Below are positions 45,774 to 55,740 of a stretch of DNA of 64,000 nt, piece by piece; the first letter of the stretch is position 1; each line of letters starts with the position of its first letter. A program made the position numbers and the translations under genes. The DNA is from Halodesulfurarchaeum sp. HSR-GB (GTDB lineage: Archaea; Halobacteriota; Halobacteria; Halobacteriales; Halobacteriaceae): NCBI RefSeq assembly GCF_031432215.1, contig NZ_JAVKGN010000001.1, positions 1,727,421 through 1,791,420 of the forward strand, in the 5' to 3' direction. The notes beneath the pieces are model-generated. The model saw nothing but the letters and a program-made list of their open reading frames with translations. It was not told where the DNA came from and ran no database searches.

Positions 45774-48700
45774 ATGAGCGACGACTCGACAGCGAGTGGC
45801 TCCACACTTGATATGGAGGCACTCACGGACACGTTCCGGCGCTGGTACCACGTGCCGGCGCTGGTACTGGCCGTCGTGACGATGTTCTTCATCCGGATCC
45901 AATCCTGGCAAAATTTCGTCCAGGACGGCAACGTGTACCTCTCAGGCAACGACGCCTGGTACCATCTTCGAATGGTCGAATATAGTGTGGAAAACGGCCT
46001 TTCGACGATGCCCTACGAGATCTGGACGGGCTTCGCGACGGGGAAGTACGTTGGTCAGTTCGGCACCCTCTTCGACCAACTGATCGCAACAGGAGCACTA
46101 ATCCTGGGGCTTGGTGATCCCTCCAGTCAGCAAATCGCCACAGCAGTCCTCTTCGCTCCGGCAGTTTTCGGCGCACTCGTCGCGATTCCAACCTTCCTGA
46201 TTGCCCGCCGCTTTGGTGGAAATCTCGTGGGGGTCGTCGCAGCGTTTATTCTTGCCTTGCTCCCCGGTCTCTTCCTCCAGCGCGGGACAGTGGGCGCGGC
46301 AGACCACAACGTCGCCGAACCGCTGTTCATGTCTCTAGCGGTACTTGGACTCCTCATTGCCATCGCCGTCGGTGATCGGGAACTGCCGGTCTGGGAGCAG
46401 CTCCTTGACCGGGATATCGCCGGCCTCCGAACCGTCTTGGGCTGGAGTCTCCTCGCGGGTACGGCCACCGCCGCATACATGTGGGTATGGCCGCCCGGCG
46501 TGATTCTCGTCGGGATCTTTGGAATTTTCTTGCTCGTCTCGCTCTCGAGTGATGTCGTCAGTGGCGTGAGTCCCGACCATACTGCCATCCCGGCGACCAT
46601 CGCCATGGCGACCACGACACTTCTCATGCTAATTCCACTCGATGTTCTGGGCTTCTCCGCATCCGGATTCTCCCTGCTCCAGGTCATTGCCCCGCTGGTG
46701 GTCGCGTTCGGTGCCGTCTTCCTCTCGTGGCTAGGCCGCGAGTGGGAGCGTCGAGATATCGAGCCGAACTACTACCCAGGAGCGGTCGGCGGCCTCGTGG
46801 TCGTCGGGTTCGTTCTCGCCTCGGTGATCGTTCCCGGGCTGGTCGACATGATCGTGAGCAACTTGATCAGGTACGTGGGCCTTTCAGCTGGCGCAACCAC
46901 CCGCACCATCAGCGAGGCCCAGCCCTTCCTCCAGTCCCGCGCCGACCAACTCGGCCTGGGGGCCTGGCAGGCCTTCTTCTTCGAGTACGGCGCGGCCTTC
47001 TTCCTCGCCCTGCTGGGCGGGCTCTGGATGATCCTCCGGCCACACCTCCTGAGTTCTGACTCCCGCCGCATCAGCATGGCCGCGGGCGTGCTCCTGCTGG
47101 GTGGACTCTTCGTCGGCTTCCCGGCCATTCCCACGGCCCTCGGGGGCATCCTCGGCCTCAGCGGGGACCTCTTCGGCCTGCTGGTGCTCAGCCTGGCCGT
47201 CGCCGCCGCACTGATCGCCGGGGACTACCCCACCGAGCAGATCCTGCTCGTGGTCTGGGCGGCGTTCATGCTCGCCGCGGCGCTCACCCAGGTCCGGTTC
47301 AACTACTACCTCGTCGTCCCGGTCGCCATCCTCGCAGCCTACGCAGTCGGGCGCGTGATCGACGACTTCGGCGTGACCCTGGCGACCCTCTCCCCGCGCT
47401 CCATCGACTGGAGTCACGTCATGCTCGTCGTGACCATCGTGCTCTTGCTCTTCGCACCCATGGTCGCCCCGATCAGCTTCGCGAACCAGGACGACCGACA
47501 GGTCCAGATGAGCACCGCCGTCCAGACCGGCGCGAACGCCGGGCCCGGGGCCGTCACCGAGTGGGACAGCACCCTGGGCTGGATGCAGAACAACACGCCC
47601 GAGGTGGGCAACTACGGGGGTGCGGGCAACGCCGACCAACTGGATTACGACGGCACCTACGCCATTCCCGAAAACGATGACTACGACTACCCCGAGGGAT
47701 CCTACGGCGTGATGAGCTGGTGGGACTACGGCCACTGGATCACGGTGCTGGGCGAGCGCATCCCGGTCGCGAACCCGTTCCAGCAGCACGCCACCCAGGC
47801 CGCGAACTACCTGCTCGCCGGTGACGAGGAAACCGCCAACGAGCGACTCGGGGCCACCGACGAGGACGACGCCGAAACCCAGTACGTGGCCGTCGACTAC
47901 AAGATGGTCGACACCCAGGGCAAGTTCAGCGCGCCCACGGTCTTCTACAATGCGAACGACAGCTTGAGTTACGATAACATGACCGACGGGCAGATCCTGG
48001 GCCCGAACGCCGGGACCTACCTCAACTCGGGCTACCGCCCGCCCGTGACCACGTTGAAGACCCAGCGCTACTACGAGAGTCAGATGGTCCGGCTCTATCA
48101 CCACCACGGGAGCGCGGTGGATGCCAACACCGTCATCCAGTACGAGAACCGCGAGTACGAGCAGTACGAGAACCCGGTTCCGACCTACGAGACCTCCCGG
48201 ACCTTCCGGTCCAGTGAAGCCGCCCAGGAGTTCGCCGAAAACGACAGCAACGCGATCGTCGGCGGCGTGGCCGACTTCCCGCGTGAGGACCTCGAAGCGC
48301 TGGAACACTACCGCCTGGTGCGAGTCTCCGAGGATTCCACCGCGCCCCGGCAGAAACTCGCGAACCTCGAGTTCCGCGAGGGCGAACAGCCCACCTGGGT
48401 CAAGCTCTTCGAGCGTGTGCCCGGCGCGACCATCGAGGGAGAAGGGCCGGCAGACTCGACTGTGACCGCCACCGTCGAGCTAGAGTCGAACGCCCCGTAC
48501 AACGACAGCACGTTCACCTACACCCAGCACGCCGAGACAGACGCGAACGGCGACTTCGAGATGACCCTGCCCTACGCCTCGACCGACTACGATGAATGGG
48601 GCCCCGAAGACGGGTACACCAACACGAGCGTGCGGGCCACCGGCCCCTACGAGTTCAGCACGCCCACGAGTGTGGACCGGGCGAACGAGACGATGACGAC

Positions 48701-48905
48701 CCACAGCGGAACCGTCGACGTGCCTGAAGGAGTCGTGATCGGAGCGAGCGAGGAGCCCATCACGGTGACCCTCGACGAACAGGTGATCGACACGGGCCAG
48801 GAGGACAACCAGACCGACACGAACACGACTGACACGACGAACGAGACAGTCCAGTCCGTCGGCACCACCAGCCTGCCCGAAGTCACCGCTCAGCCCACCG
48901 AGTAA
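45774..48905 (+). CDS. aglB: Oligosaccharyltransferase AglB (STT3 family)
   Basis: This 1043-residue protein has about 13 membrane helices in the first 600 residues, the catalytic Asp loop GNDAWYHLRMVEY, then the soluble C-terminal domain with SWWDYGHWITV (WWDYG motif) and DYKMVDTQGKF. The last 200 residues include an extracellular beta-rich part and an acidic Thr-rich tail. AglB transfers the lipid-linked glycan to Asn in N-x-S/T of secreted proteins such as the sequon-rich protein at 5223. The stop shares a base with the DUF368 gene. Confidence 0.96.
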   Translation: MSDDSTASGSTLDMEALTDTFRRWYHVPALVLAVVTMFFIRIQSWQNFVQDGNVYLSGNDAWYHLRMVEYSVENGLSTMPYEIWTGFATGKYVGQFGTLFDQLIATGALILGLGDPSSQQIATAVLFAPAVFGALVAIPTFLIARRFGGNLVGVVAAFILALLPGLFLQRGTVGAADHNVAEPLFMSLAVLGLLIAIAVGDRELPVWEQLLDRDIAGLRTVLGWSLLAGTATAAYMWVWPPGVILVGIFGIFLLVSLSSDVVSGVSPDHTAIPATIAMATTTLLMLIPLDVLGFSASGFSLLQVIAPLVVAFGAVFLSWLGREWERRDIEPNYYPGAVGGLVVVGFVLASVIVPGLVDMIVSNLIRYVGLSAGATTRTISEAQPFLQSRADQLGLGAWQAFFFEYGAAFFLALLGGLWMILRPHLLSSDSRRISMAAGVLLLGGLFVGFPAIPTALGGILGLSGDLFGLLVLSLAVAAALIAGDYPTEQILLVVWAAFMLAAALTQVRFNYYLVVPVAILAAYAVGRVIDDFGVTLATLSPRSIDWSHVMLVVTIVLLLFAPMVAPISFANQDDRQVQMSTAVQTGANAGPGAVTEWDSTLGWMQNNTPEVGNYGGAGNADQLDYDGTYAIPENDDYDYPEGSYGVMSWWDYGHWITVLGERIPVANPFQQHATQAANYLLAGDEETANERLGATDEDDAETQYVAVDYKMVDTQGKFSAPTVFYNANDSLSYDNMTDGQILGPNAGTYLNSGYRPPVTTLKTQRYYESQMVRLYHHHGSAVDANTVIQYENREYEQYENPVPTYETSRTFRSSEAAQEFAENDSNAIVGGVADFPREDLEALEHYRLVRVSEDSTAPRQKLANLEFREGEQPTWVKLFERVPGATIEGEGPADSTVTATVELESNAPYNDSTFTYTQHAETDANGDFEMTLPYASTDYDEWGPEDGYTNTSVRATGPYEFSTPTSVDRANETMTTHSGTVDVPEGVVIGASEEPITVTLDEQVIDTGQEDNQTDTNTTDTTNETVQSVGTTSLPEVTAQPTE

Positions 48906-49831
48906 TGGCCGCCCAAGACTGGCTCGCGGTCTACCTCAAGGGCTTCGCGATGGGTACCGCCGACGCCATCCCCGGCGTCTCTGGCGGCACAATCGCGCTC
49001 ATCGCGGGCATCTACGACCGCCTGGTGACCGCCATCGCCGGCCTCGACGTCGAGGGCGGGCTGGCGCTTCTCGGTGCGCTGCTGGGGAGCCACGAGGCCC
49101 AGGGTCGCCGCGAGGCCGTCGATCACGTCGTCGAACTGGACCTGCACTTCCTGGCGGTACTCGGGATCGGGATTGTGACTGCGGCCGTCACCGCGGCGAA
49201 CGTGATACACCTCGCCGTGGGGTCCTACCCCGGCCCGACCTACGCCTTCTTCTTCGGGCTGATCGCCGCCTCGGTGGTCGTGCTCCGCGAGGCCATGGCG
49301 ATCGACACCCCGCGAGGCATCGCCATCGCGGTGACTGGCTTCGCCGTCGCCTGGGTGCTCACCGGGGTGACCAGCACCTCGATCGGCGACGGGCTCCTCC
49401 TGGTCTTTCTCTCCGGCGCGGTCGCCATCTGCGCGATGATCCTGCCAGGGATCTCCGGCTCGCTCATCCTGCTCGCCCTGGGCCAGTACGAGCGGATCGT
49501 GGGGACGGTGAGAGAGCTCACGACCGCGCTGGTCGGTGGTGGGGACCTCCTCGGGCCGGCCACAGTGCTTGCAGTCTTCGCGCTTGGAGCGGGCCTGGGC
49601 GTGCTGGCCTTCGCCCGCGTGGTCGCCTGGGCGCTCGAAACCGACCGCAGCGCCACGCTGACCTTCCTCGTGGCGCTCATGGCCGGCGCACTCAGGGCCC
49701 CAGGGAGCGAGATCATCGCCGCCACGGAGACCTGGACGCCGGGAGCGACTGCCGCCCTGATGGGAATGGGGATCCTCGGCGGCGGCCTGGTACTCGTCCT
49801 CGATCGTGTGACCGCCGGCGTCGAGTACTGA
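48905..49831 (+). CDS. DUF368-family membrane protein (probable polyprenyl-phosphate translocase)
   Basis: This 308-residue protein has about eight membrane helices and the family mark GFAMGTADAIPGVSGGTIALI near the start, with a second copy-like ILPGISGSLILLALGQYE. DUF368 proteins were reported to return undecaprenyl phosphate across the bacterial membrane. Its start is coupled to the aglB stop (TAATG), so it may recycle dolichyl phosphate freed by AglB. The family call is firm; the dolichol role is inference. Confidence 0.87.
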   Translation: MAAQDWLAVYLKGFAMGTADAIPGVSGGTIALIAGIYDRLVTAIAGLDVEGGLALLGALLGSHEAQGRREAVDHVVELDLHFLAVLGIGIVTAAVTAANVIHLAVGSYPGPTYAFFFGLIAASVVVLREAMAIDTPRGIAIAVTGFAVAWVLTGVTSTSIGDGLLLVFLSGAVAICAMILPGISGSLILLALGQYERIVGTVRELTTALVGGGDLLGPATVLAVFALGAGLGVLAFARVVAWALETDRSATLTFLVALMAGALRAPGSEIIAATETWTPGATAALMGMGILGGGLVLVLDRVTAGVEY

Positions 49832-49839
49832 ACGGCCCC

Positions 49840-51225
49840 TCAGGCAAGCAGCCGCTCGACGTCTGACAGATCGAAAAGCGTCCAGTTGTCGGGAAGCGTG
49901 CGCGCCAGCCCGTCCTCGAACCCGCTTTTCGAAACGAGGGCAAACGACTCGGTTCGCGTGTCAGGCCCCCAGCGCACGGCATCGGTCTTCCCTCGAAGCG
50001 ATTCGACGAGGTCGAACCCGACCGGATCGGTCGTCCACTTGACCTCGGTGAAGAGAATCCGCTCGCTGCCGGGCGCGAGACCGACCAGGTCGATCTCCTC
50101 GCCGCCGTACCACCAGGGCCCGATCTCCGCGTACTGGTTCAATTCCCCCGTCCGGATTGCAGCCCACAGGAGTTCCCGGGCGATGTCCTCGAACGCCCAC
50201 GAAACGAATTCTGGCATCGCTGGCTCGATCGCCTCCTCGAAGACGACTGCCGGTGCCTCCTCGATTCCCGATCGATTCGGCTCGACGAACCGGAACCAGA
50301 ACCTGAGAAAGCCGTCTCCGATTCGATACCGGGATCGCTTTGACTGTTTTGGCGAGGCCGTCACCGGGACGTCCCGGTCGATGAACCGGAGCCGTTTGAG
50401 CGTCTGCAGGTACTTCGACAGCGGGCCCGAATCGATTCCAGCCGAGCCGGCGATCTCTTTCGGCGTCGTGTGGCCGGTTGCAATCGCCTCGAGAATGCTC
50501 ATATATCGGGCCGGATTTCGAAGCTCGGTGCGAAGCAGAAATTCCGGCTCGTTGAACAGTGGTGCCGTCGGCGAGAGGATGTTCGAGAGGACGTTTTCCC
50601 TGAGGGACTGCCCGTAATCGAACTGTGTGAGATACAGTGGCGTCCCGCCGGTGATCGAAAACGATCTGATGGCGTCCTCAATCGGATAGGAGATGATTTC
50701 GGTCGACTGGCTGAACGAAAAGGGCTGCAGATCTATCTGGCCAGTTCGACGACCGAAAAGCGGACTTTCGTGTCCCAGGACCTCGGACTCCATCGTACTC
50801 ACACTGGAGCCACAGAGTACCAGCATCGAATCGCTCTCGGCGAGTTGGTGATCGACAAAGGCCTGGACGTAGGAGGGAAGCGAATCGTTCTCCGCGACGA
50901 GATATGGGAATTCGTCGATGATGACCAGTAGTTTCTGGTCGGCGATCTTCTCACCGAGGTACGCAAGCGCGTCGTCCCAGGTCTCGATCCGTGGCACACG
51001 CTCGTCAAACGTCGCCGCGATCTGGGCGACGAACTTCTCCCGCTGCCGAGTCTCGGCTTCCTGTGAGGCCAGAAAGTAGATGTGCGGGCGGTCCGACGCG
51101 AACTCGGTGAGAAGTTCCGTTTTGCCCACCCGTCGTCGTCCGTACACGACAAAGAGTTCGTGCTCGTCGGACTGGAATGCACTCCTGAGGGTAGTGAGTT
51201 CGTCCCGCCGGTCGTAGAAGGTCAT
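49840..51225 (-). CDS. Archaeal ATPase with C-terminal DUF234 domain
   Basis: This 461-residue protein has Walker A YGRRRVGKTELL, Walker B LLVIIDEFPYL and a later winged-helix region (HTTPKEIAGSAGIDSGPLSKYL), followed by DUF234 with EEIDLVG and FTEVKW, a PD-(D/E)xK-like nuclease pattern. The ArchATPase group is often linked to mobile or defence functions, but no partner gene is adjacent. It converges with the DUF368 gene and precedes glpC on the same strand. Confidence 0.92.
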   Translation of the reverse strand: MTFYDRRDELTTLRSAFQSDEHELFVVYGRRRVGKTELLTEFASDRPHIYFLASQEAETRQREKFVAQIAATFDERVPRIETWDDALAYLGEKIADQKLLVIIDEFPYLVAENDSLPSYVQAFVDHQLAESDSMLVLCGSSVSTMESEVLGHESPLFGRRTGQIDLQPFSFSQSTEIISYPIEDAIRSFSITGGTPLYLTQFDYGQSLRENVLSNILSPTAPLFNEPEFLLRTELRNPARYMSILEAIATGHTTPKEIAGSAGIDSGPLSKYLQTLKRLRFIDRDVPVTASPKQSKRSRYRIGDGFLRFWFRFVEPNRSGIEEAPAVVFEEAIEPAMPEFVSWAFEDIARELLWAAIRTGELNQYAEIGPWWYGGEEIDLVGLAPGSERILFTEVKWTTDPVGFDLVESLRGKTDAVRWGPDTRTESFALVSKSGFEDGLARTLPDNWTLFDLSDVERLLA

Positions 51226-51255
51226 TACTTAGATAATGATTATCGCGATAATGAC

Positions 51256-52527
51256 TTAGACGTTTCGCCGCCCGTCGAGGCCCGCCGAAAGCACCTCGAT
51301 CGGGTGGATTGTCTCCTCGTCGGTCCCGTGTTCCAGTTGCATCCCGCAGGTCGGGCACTCGGTGAGCGAGGCCTCGGCCTCGACTGCCTCGGCCGCCGCG
51401 AAGAGATCCTCGCCGATCGCCATCGAGTCTTCGTAGCGCTCCTCCTTCCAGCCGTAGGTGCCGCTCATACCCGAGCAGTCGTCCCCGAGATGAGCGACCT
51501 CGACACCGGCCGCTCTGAGGGCCGGTAGTGCCGCCCCATCGACGCCCTGATCGCGGGCGTGACAGGGGGCGTGATAGGAGAGGGCGTCCGGGAGCGCGGC
51601 CGAATCGAGTTCGAGATCGGCCAGTTCGTCCTGCATCCGCAGGTACTCGACGGCGTCGTAAGTGTTGGCCGCGAGGCGATCCACACCATCGACGTCGAAC
51701 TCGCGGGGGTTGGTCTCGCGGAGGGTCAGCGAGCAGGAAGTACAGGTGGCGATGACGTCATAGCCCGCCTCGATGTAGGGTTCGAATGACTCGACGTTTT
51801 TCCGGGTGACGCGCTCAGCGTCCTCGAGGTGGCCGTTCGCGACCATGGGCGCGCCCGAGCAGCGCTGTTCTGGCACCCGAACCTCATAACCCAGGTGCTC
51901 GTAGACCCGCACCAGTGATTTGCCGACCGCGGGCTGGTGGTAGTTGGCGTGATCGCCGTGGAAGTACGCCACGCGCTTTTGCTCGCTCTGGACCCGTGGC
52001 CCACCCCGCGCCGCCCACCATTCCCGGAACGTCTCCTGAGCGAATTCGGGGGCCTCCCGTTCGGCCGTGATGCCCAAAGTCGACTCGGCAAGCGAGCGAA
52101 TTACGCCGTTGTCCATGAGCCAGTTCGAGAGTCGGGGGAACCGACTGCCGATTCGGGCCAGCAGCCCGTAGTTCGCGAGCAGCCGATCTCGGAGCGATCG
52201 GAGGCTCAAACCCCGCTCCTCGACGTGCGTGGCCCGCGCCTCGGTGTGCAGCGCCATGAGATCCACGTCGGCGGGGCACGCCCCGTGACACTGCAGACAG
52301 TTCGTACACGCCGCGATGGAGTAATCGACCGAAACCCCACCATCTCGGAGTCGCCACTCCTGGGGCCCCTGTGATTTCGGACCCTGAAAGTCCGCATTGA
52401 CCGGCGTCACTGGACAGACCGAGTCACAGATGTGACAGGAGTGACAGGGATCGGTACGCGAGCGGTTGCGTGGCGGCTCGTGAGTGATTTCGGGAAGCTC
52501 CGGAACGCGAGGCGCGGGCGAACTCAT
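51256..52527 (-). CDS. glpC: Anaerobic glycerol-3-phosphate dehydrogenase subunit C
   Basis: This 423-residue protein has two [4Fe-4S] sites, CHSCHICDSVCPVT (about residue 29) and CTNCLQCHGACP (about residue 75), and two CCG-type domains with CSGAPMVANG, CTSCSLTL, YHAPCHARDQG and CPTCGMQLEHG. It carries electrons from the dehydrogenase to quinone. Its ATG overlaps the end of the glpAB fusion by 4 bases, so it is translated with it. Confidence 0.93.
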   Translation of the reverse strand: MSSPAPRVPELPEITHEPPRNRSRTDPCHSCHICDSVCPVTPVNADFQGPKSQGPQEWRLRDGGVSVDYSIAACTNCLQCHGACPADVDLMALHTEARATHVEERGLSLRSLRDRLLANYGLLARIGSRFPRLSNWLMDNGVIRSLAESTLGITAEREAPEFAQETFREWWAARGGPRVQSEQKRVAYFHGDHANYHQPAVGKSLVRVYEHLGYEVRVPEQRCSGAPMVANGHLEDAERVTRKNVESFEPYIEAGYDVIATCTSCSLTLRETNPREFDVDGVDRLAANTYDAVEYLRMQDELADLELDSAALPDALSYHAPCHARDQGVDGAALPALRAAGVEVAHLGDDCSGMSGTYGWKEERYEDSMAIGEDLFAAAEAVEAEASLTECPTCGMQLEHGTDEETIHPIEVLSAGLDGRRNV

Positions 52528-55370
52528 CGTATTGCCTCCCGGGCTGCAGCCAGCCCAGCCCGTACGCCAGTCACGATAGCAACCCCCGCTTTCGAGTGCT
52601 CCGTCGCGGGATCAAACCCGCCGAGAATCGAGCCCGCAGCGCGGAGGTTCGGGTACACGTGATCGTGGGCCACGAGCGGTCGCCAATCCGAATCGACCTG
52701 CAACCCAGCCACGTGCTCGCGCTGATACGCGACCGGCAGGTCGAAGGCAACCTCCCGAACCCCAGCCGGCTCAGCCCGCAATCCACCGGCGGCGACACCA
52801 CCCGTCGCGAGGACGAACTGGTCGGCCTCGTACCGCGGGCCATCCTGCACGTCGAGGGTCGTCACTCGATCCTCACCCCCGAAAGTCACGTCCCCAGCGC
52901 GTCCCCGCACTTCGATCCCATGCGAGCGCACTTCCTTATCCAGCCGATCGGCGAGTCGAATACCGGCAGCACTCGGGGCCGGAATCGGGACTTCGAAGAC
53001 GGCGACATCGAGTTCGGCTTCCAGGTGGGCCCGGATTTCGGGCGTCTCCGAAATGCCGAGCACCGCCGGGAGCCCGATTCGGGGCTCGCCCTCGTGAACG
53101 TCCGCCAGCGCAGCTCCGAGGGCTGTCCGAGCCGACTGCTCCCCGGGCCAGCGTTCGTCACGATCGAGGGCCCGTGCGAGTCGGCGAACCGGACGATCCG
53201 GCGCGGTCGAGCAGAGCTCGATCGTGGCCCCACGGACGTCGTACGGGACCCGCTCCGAGAGCGTCCCGCCCAGGAATTCGGCGGATAGATCGGGGACTGA
53301 TTCGAGGCTGACAACAAGGGTATCTTCCCGTCGCGACAGCAAGCCGGGTTCGAAACTCGGCGGGTAGCGAGCGACGGGAAGCGGTGTGCCCACCGGAGAG
53401 GGAACCAGTGCGTTCGTGTCCGAGCCGGCGATCGCTTCGCCCGCGATGACGTCGAAGCGGTCGAGTGCGTCCCGGATTCCGTCGGGACCGGCGATCCGAA
53501 GCGGGTGCCCCTCGGGAAGCGAGTCAATGGCTTCGAGCGGATTCGCGAGCGGCCCGGTGCCATCCGGAAGATAGCCCAGGAGGTCCACCATCCCGGAGAT
53601 TCCATCGGGAGTGAGCGTCTCGGGAGCCACCAGGGCGACCGAGGCACCCGCCTGGCTGGCTGTCAATGCAGCCATTCGCCCGGCGAGTCCACTGCCATAG
53701 ACGACGACGTCGTGATCGGGGCGCTGGCTGGATGGGCCACGCTCCACTGATCGAGAAGGCTGTTCGGTATCCGAGCCAGTTGCGAAATCCGAGAGCGAAA
53801 GCGGGGCAGAAGCGGGGCCAGCAGCCAGATTCAACAACCGGCCTCGCCGAAGCCGGTTCCGCTCGATCTGGGCGTGTTGTTCGGGCGAATCGAGGCGTCG
53901 CTGGCCACGATCCCGTTCCGTGACGAGTGCTCCGAGTTCCGCGAAAGCAGTGTCGGCCCCTTCTGTTTCGGCGAGCGAGCCAGCAATACGGTGGGCACAG
54001 ACCCCGCCCTGGCAGGGGCCCATCGTCGCCCGTGTTCGGGATCGCACCCCACCGAGATCCGCGCCCACCTCGTCGATCGCATCGCGAACTTCGGCGTCGG
54101 TCACACCCTCGCACTCACAGACTACCGGGTTCGGCTGGGCGTCCTCGAGCACCTCGGCAGTCCGATCACCCAGACGCGTCGCGGATCGATAGGCGACCGA
54201 ATTCCGAAGATCAAAGCGAGAGGCGACTGCGTCCCAGTCCGGCTGGCCGGTACTGCCCGGCAGTGGCTCGTCGGCAGTCCGGCACGGCGCGTCGATATCG
54301 AGCGTCCCTGCGACCGCGTCAGAGACGGCCTCGGCCATCAGTCGATAGGTGGTGAGCTTCCCCCCGACCACCGTCGTCACCCCGGGCAACTCGTCCCGGG
54401 TGCCGTGATCGAGGACCGCAAAGTCTCGCCCCGACTCGCCCCCATCGTCGGGATCGTAGAGCGGACGTACGCCCCAGTAGGTCCGGATGAGTCGAGTATC
54501 AGCCAGTTCCGGAACCAGCTTCGCCAGTTCCTCGCGAAGCAGTTCGATCTCGGCACGCGTTTCGCTAATCGCATCCGGCCCGTCGATCGCTCTGTCGGTG
54601 GTGCCCAGGATGGCCGTCGTCTCGTGGGGGACGAGGATGTCTCCTTCATCAGTTGGGCGACAGCGATTGATCACCGTCCCGACCGGGCGAGCGTTCGTCA
54701 CCGCCATTGCCCCCTGGGCCGGGGCGAGCGGGACGTCGACCGCGAGGTCGGCGAGGAGTTGCCCCGCCCAGGGGCCAGCGGCGTTGACCACGTGGTCGGC
54801 CCGGATGGTGCGCCCCTCCTCGGTTCGCACCCCAACGACCTGGCCGTCTTCGACCAGCAGCCCGGTGACCGCCGTATCGGTCTCGATTTTCGCACCGTGA
54901 TTCGCCGCGCTCTTCGCGTTCGCGACGACCAGCCGGAAGGGGTCGATGGCCCCATCCGGAACGCGAAAGGCACGGTCGAGGTCGTTACTCAGAGCAGGTT
55001 CGAGTTCACGGGCGGCTTCGGGCGAGAGTTCTTCGGTCGGGATACCCAGCTCGCGGCAGGCGGCCAGCTTCGAGTCGTAATAGTCGGGGTCGTCCTCGGG
55101 GAGGGAGACGAAGAGCCCGCCAGTGTCCTCGATACAGTGACTCGCAATCTCCCGGAGGATGGCGTTCTCGTGCAGACACTCCTCGGCGGCATCCGGATCA
55201 GAGAGGGCGTATCGGGCCCCGCTGTGGAGCAGACCGTGCATCCGACCCGAGGTGCCGCCAGCCAGTCGATCCCGCTCCAGGAGAGTTACGTCCGCGCCAC
55301 GCATCGCCAGGTCGCGAGCGACGCCAACCCCGGTGACCCCGCCGCCGACGACCACGACCCGTTTTCCCAT
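52524..55370 (-). CDS. glpA: Fused anaerobic glycerol-3-phosphate dehydrogenase GlpA-GlpB
   Basis: This 948-residue frame joins two proteins. The first part (about residues 1-540) has VVVVGGGVTGVGVARDLA (FAD), GTSGRMHGLLHSGARY, VVNAAGPWAG and a BFD-like [2Fe-2S] site CECEGVTD... CQGGVCAHR, as in GlpA. The second part (from about residue 555, DHDVVVYGSGLAGRMAAL) is GlpB-like to the end. Their sum matches the usual GlpA plus GlpB lengths. In most haloarchaea they are separate genes. It oxidises glycerol-3-phosphate to DHAP with GlpC. No glpK is nearby. Confidence 0.92.
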   Translation of the reverse strand: MGKRVVVVGGGVTGVGVARDLAMRGADVTLLERDRLAGGTSGRMHGLLHSGARYALSDPDAAEECLHENAILREIASHCIEDTGGLFVSLPEDDPDYYDSKLAACRELGIPTEELSPEAARELEPALSNDLDRAFRVPDGAIDPFRLVVANAKSAANHGAKIETDTAVTGLLVEDGQVVGVRTEEGRTIRADHVVNAAGPWAGQLLADLAVDVPLAPAQGAMAVTNARPVGTVINRCRPTDEGDILVPHETTAILGTTDRAIDGPDAISETRAEIELLREELAKLVPELADTRLIRTYWGVRPLYDPDDGGESGRDFAVLDHGTRDELPGVTTVVGGKLTTYRLMAEAVSDAVAGTLDIDAPCRTADEPLPGSTGQPDWDAVASRFDLRNSVAYRSATRLGDRTAEVLEDAQPNPVVCECEGVTDAEVRDAIDEVGADLGGVRSRTRATMGPCQGGVCAHRIAGSLAETEGADTAFAELGALVTERDRGQRRLDSPEQHAQIERNRLRRGRLLNLAAGPASAPLSLSDFATGSDTEQPSRSVERGPSSQRPDHDVVVYGSGLAGRMAALTASQAGASVALVAPETLTPDGISGMVDLLGYLPDGTGPLANPLEAIDSLPEGHPLRIAGPDGIRDALDRFDVIAGEAIAGSDTNALVPSPVGTPLPVARYPPSFEPGLLSRREDTLVVSLESVPDLSAEFLGGTLSERVPYDVRGATIELCSTAPDRPVRRLARALDRDERWPGEQSARTALGAALADVHEGEPRIGLPAVLGISETPEIRAHLEAELDVAVFEVPIPAPSAAGIRLADRLDKEVRSHGIEVRGRAGDVTFGGEDRVTTLDVQDGPRYEADQFVLATGGVAAGGLRAEPAGVREVAFDLPVAYQREHVAGLQVDSDWRPLVAHDHVYPNLRAAGSILGGFDPATEHSKAGVAIVTGVRAGLAAAREAIR

Positions 55371-55491
55371 TGGCCGTGAGTGGTCGGGGTAGTTCCTTGA
55401 CTGTACCGCACTTCGAGTATGGAGTTTGCATGGGCCGCCCCGGCCTGTTCCACCTGTAGATTTTTCTGCTGTGGGAAACCCACCATGAGTA

Positions 55492-55713
55492 ATGCCGTCG
55501 AGAAGCGCATCTTGGTTTCACGGCTACGTCGCTTGGTATCTTCGGGGCGCTATTTGGTTCGTCCAGACCGCCGTCGTTGGGCTGGCGTTGGTGGCCATTC
55601 TCGGTACGAAGGGACTCGCCGGGACGGCCGGCATGATTTTGACGGGGCTTTTCGCTGCACTCCTTCTGTTCAGGCAGGTGGACATGCACGTCAAGCAGGA
55701 GATAGCGGATTGA
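55492..55713 (+). CDS. Small membrane protein, 73 residues
   Basis: This 73-residue protein has two hydrophobic segments (AIWFVQTAVVGLALVAIL and GTAGMILTGLFAALLLF) and a short charged C-terminus. I do not recognise it. A short inverted repeat GTGGG-AAA-CCCAC lies at 55471-55483 before it. An ATG at 55485 in another frame gives a basic, non-membrane product and is less likely. It is divergent from the glp operon. Confidence 0.58.
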   Translation: MPSRSASWFHGYVAWYLRGAIWFVQTAVVGLALVAILGTKGLAGTAGMILTGLFAALLLFRQVDMHVKQEIAD

Positions 55714-55740
55714 AATCACGGGGTAGCCACAACACACTCC

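Noticed and set aside
46884-48308. 474-codon open frame on the minus strand
   Set aside because: It lies fully antisense to aglB, whose motifs and membrane helices are clear.
53874-55379. 501-codon open frame on the plus strand
   Set aside because: It is antisense to the GlpA half of the fused dehydrogenase and has no recognisable domain.
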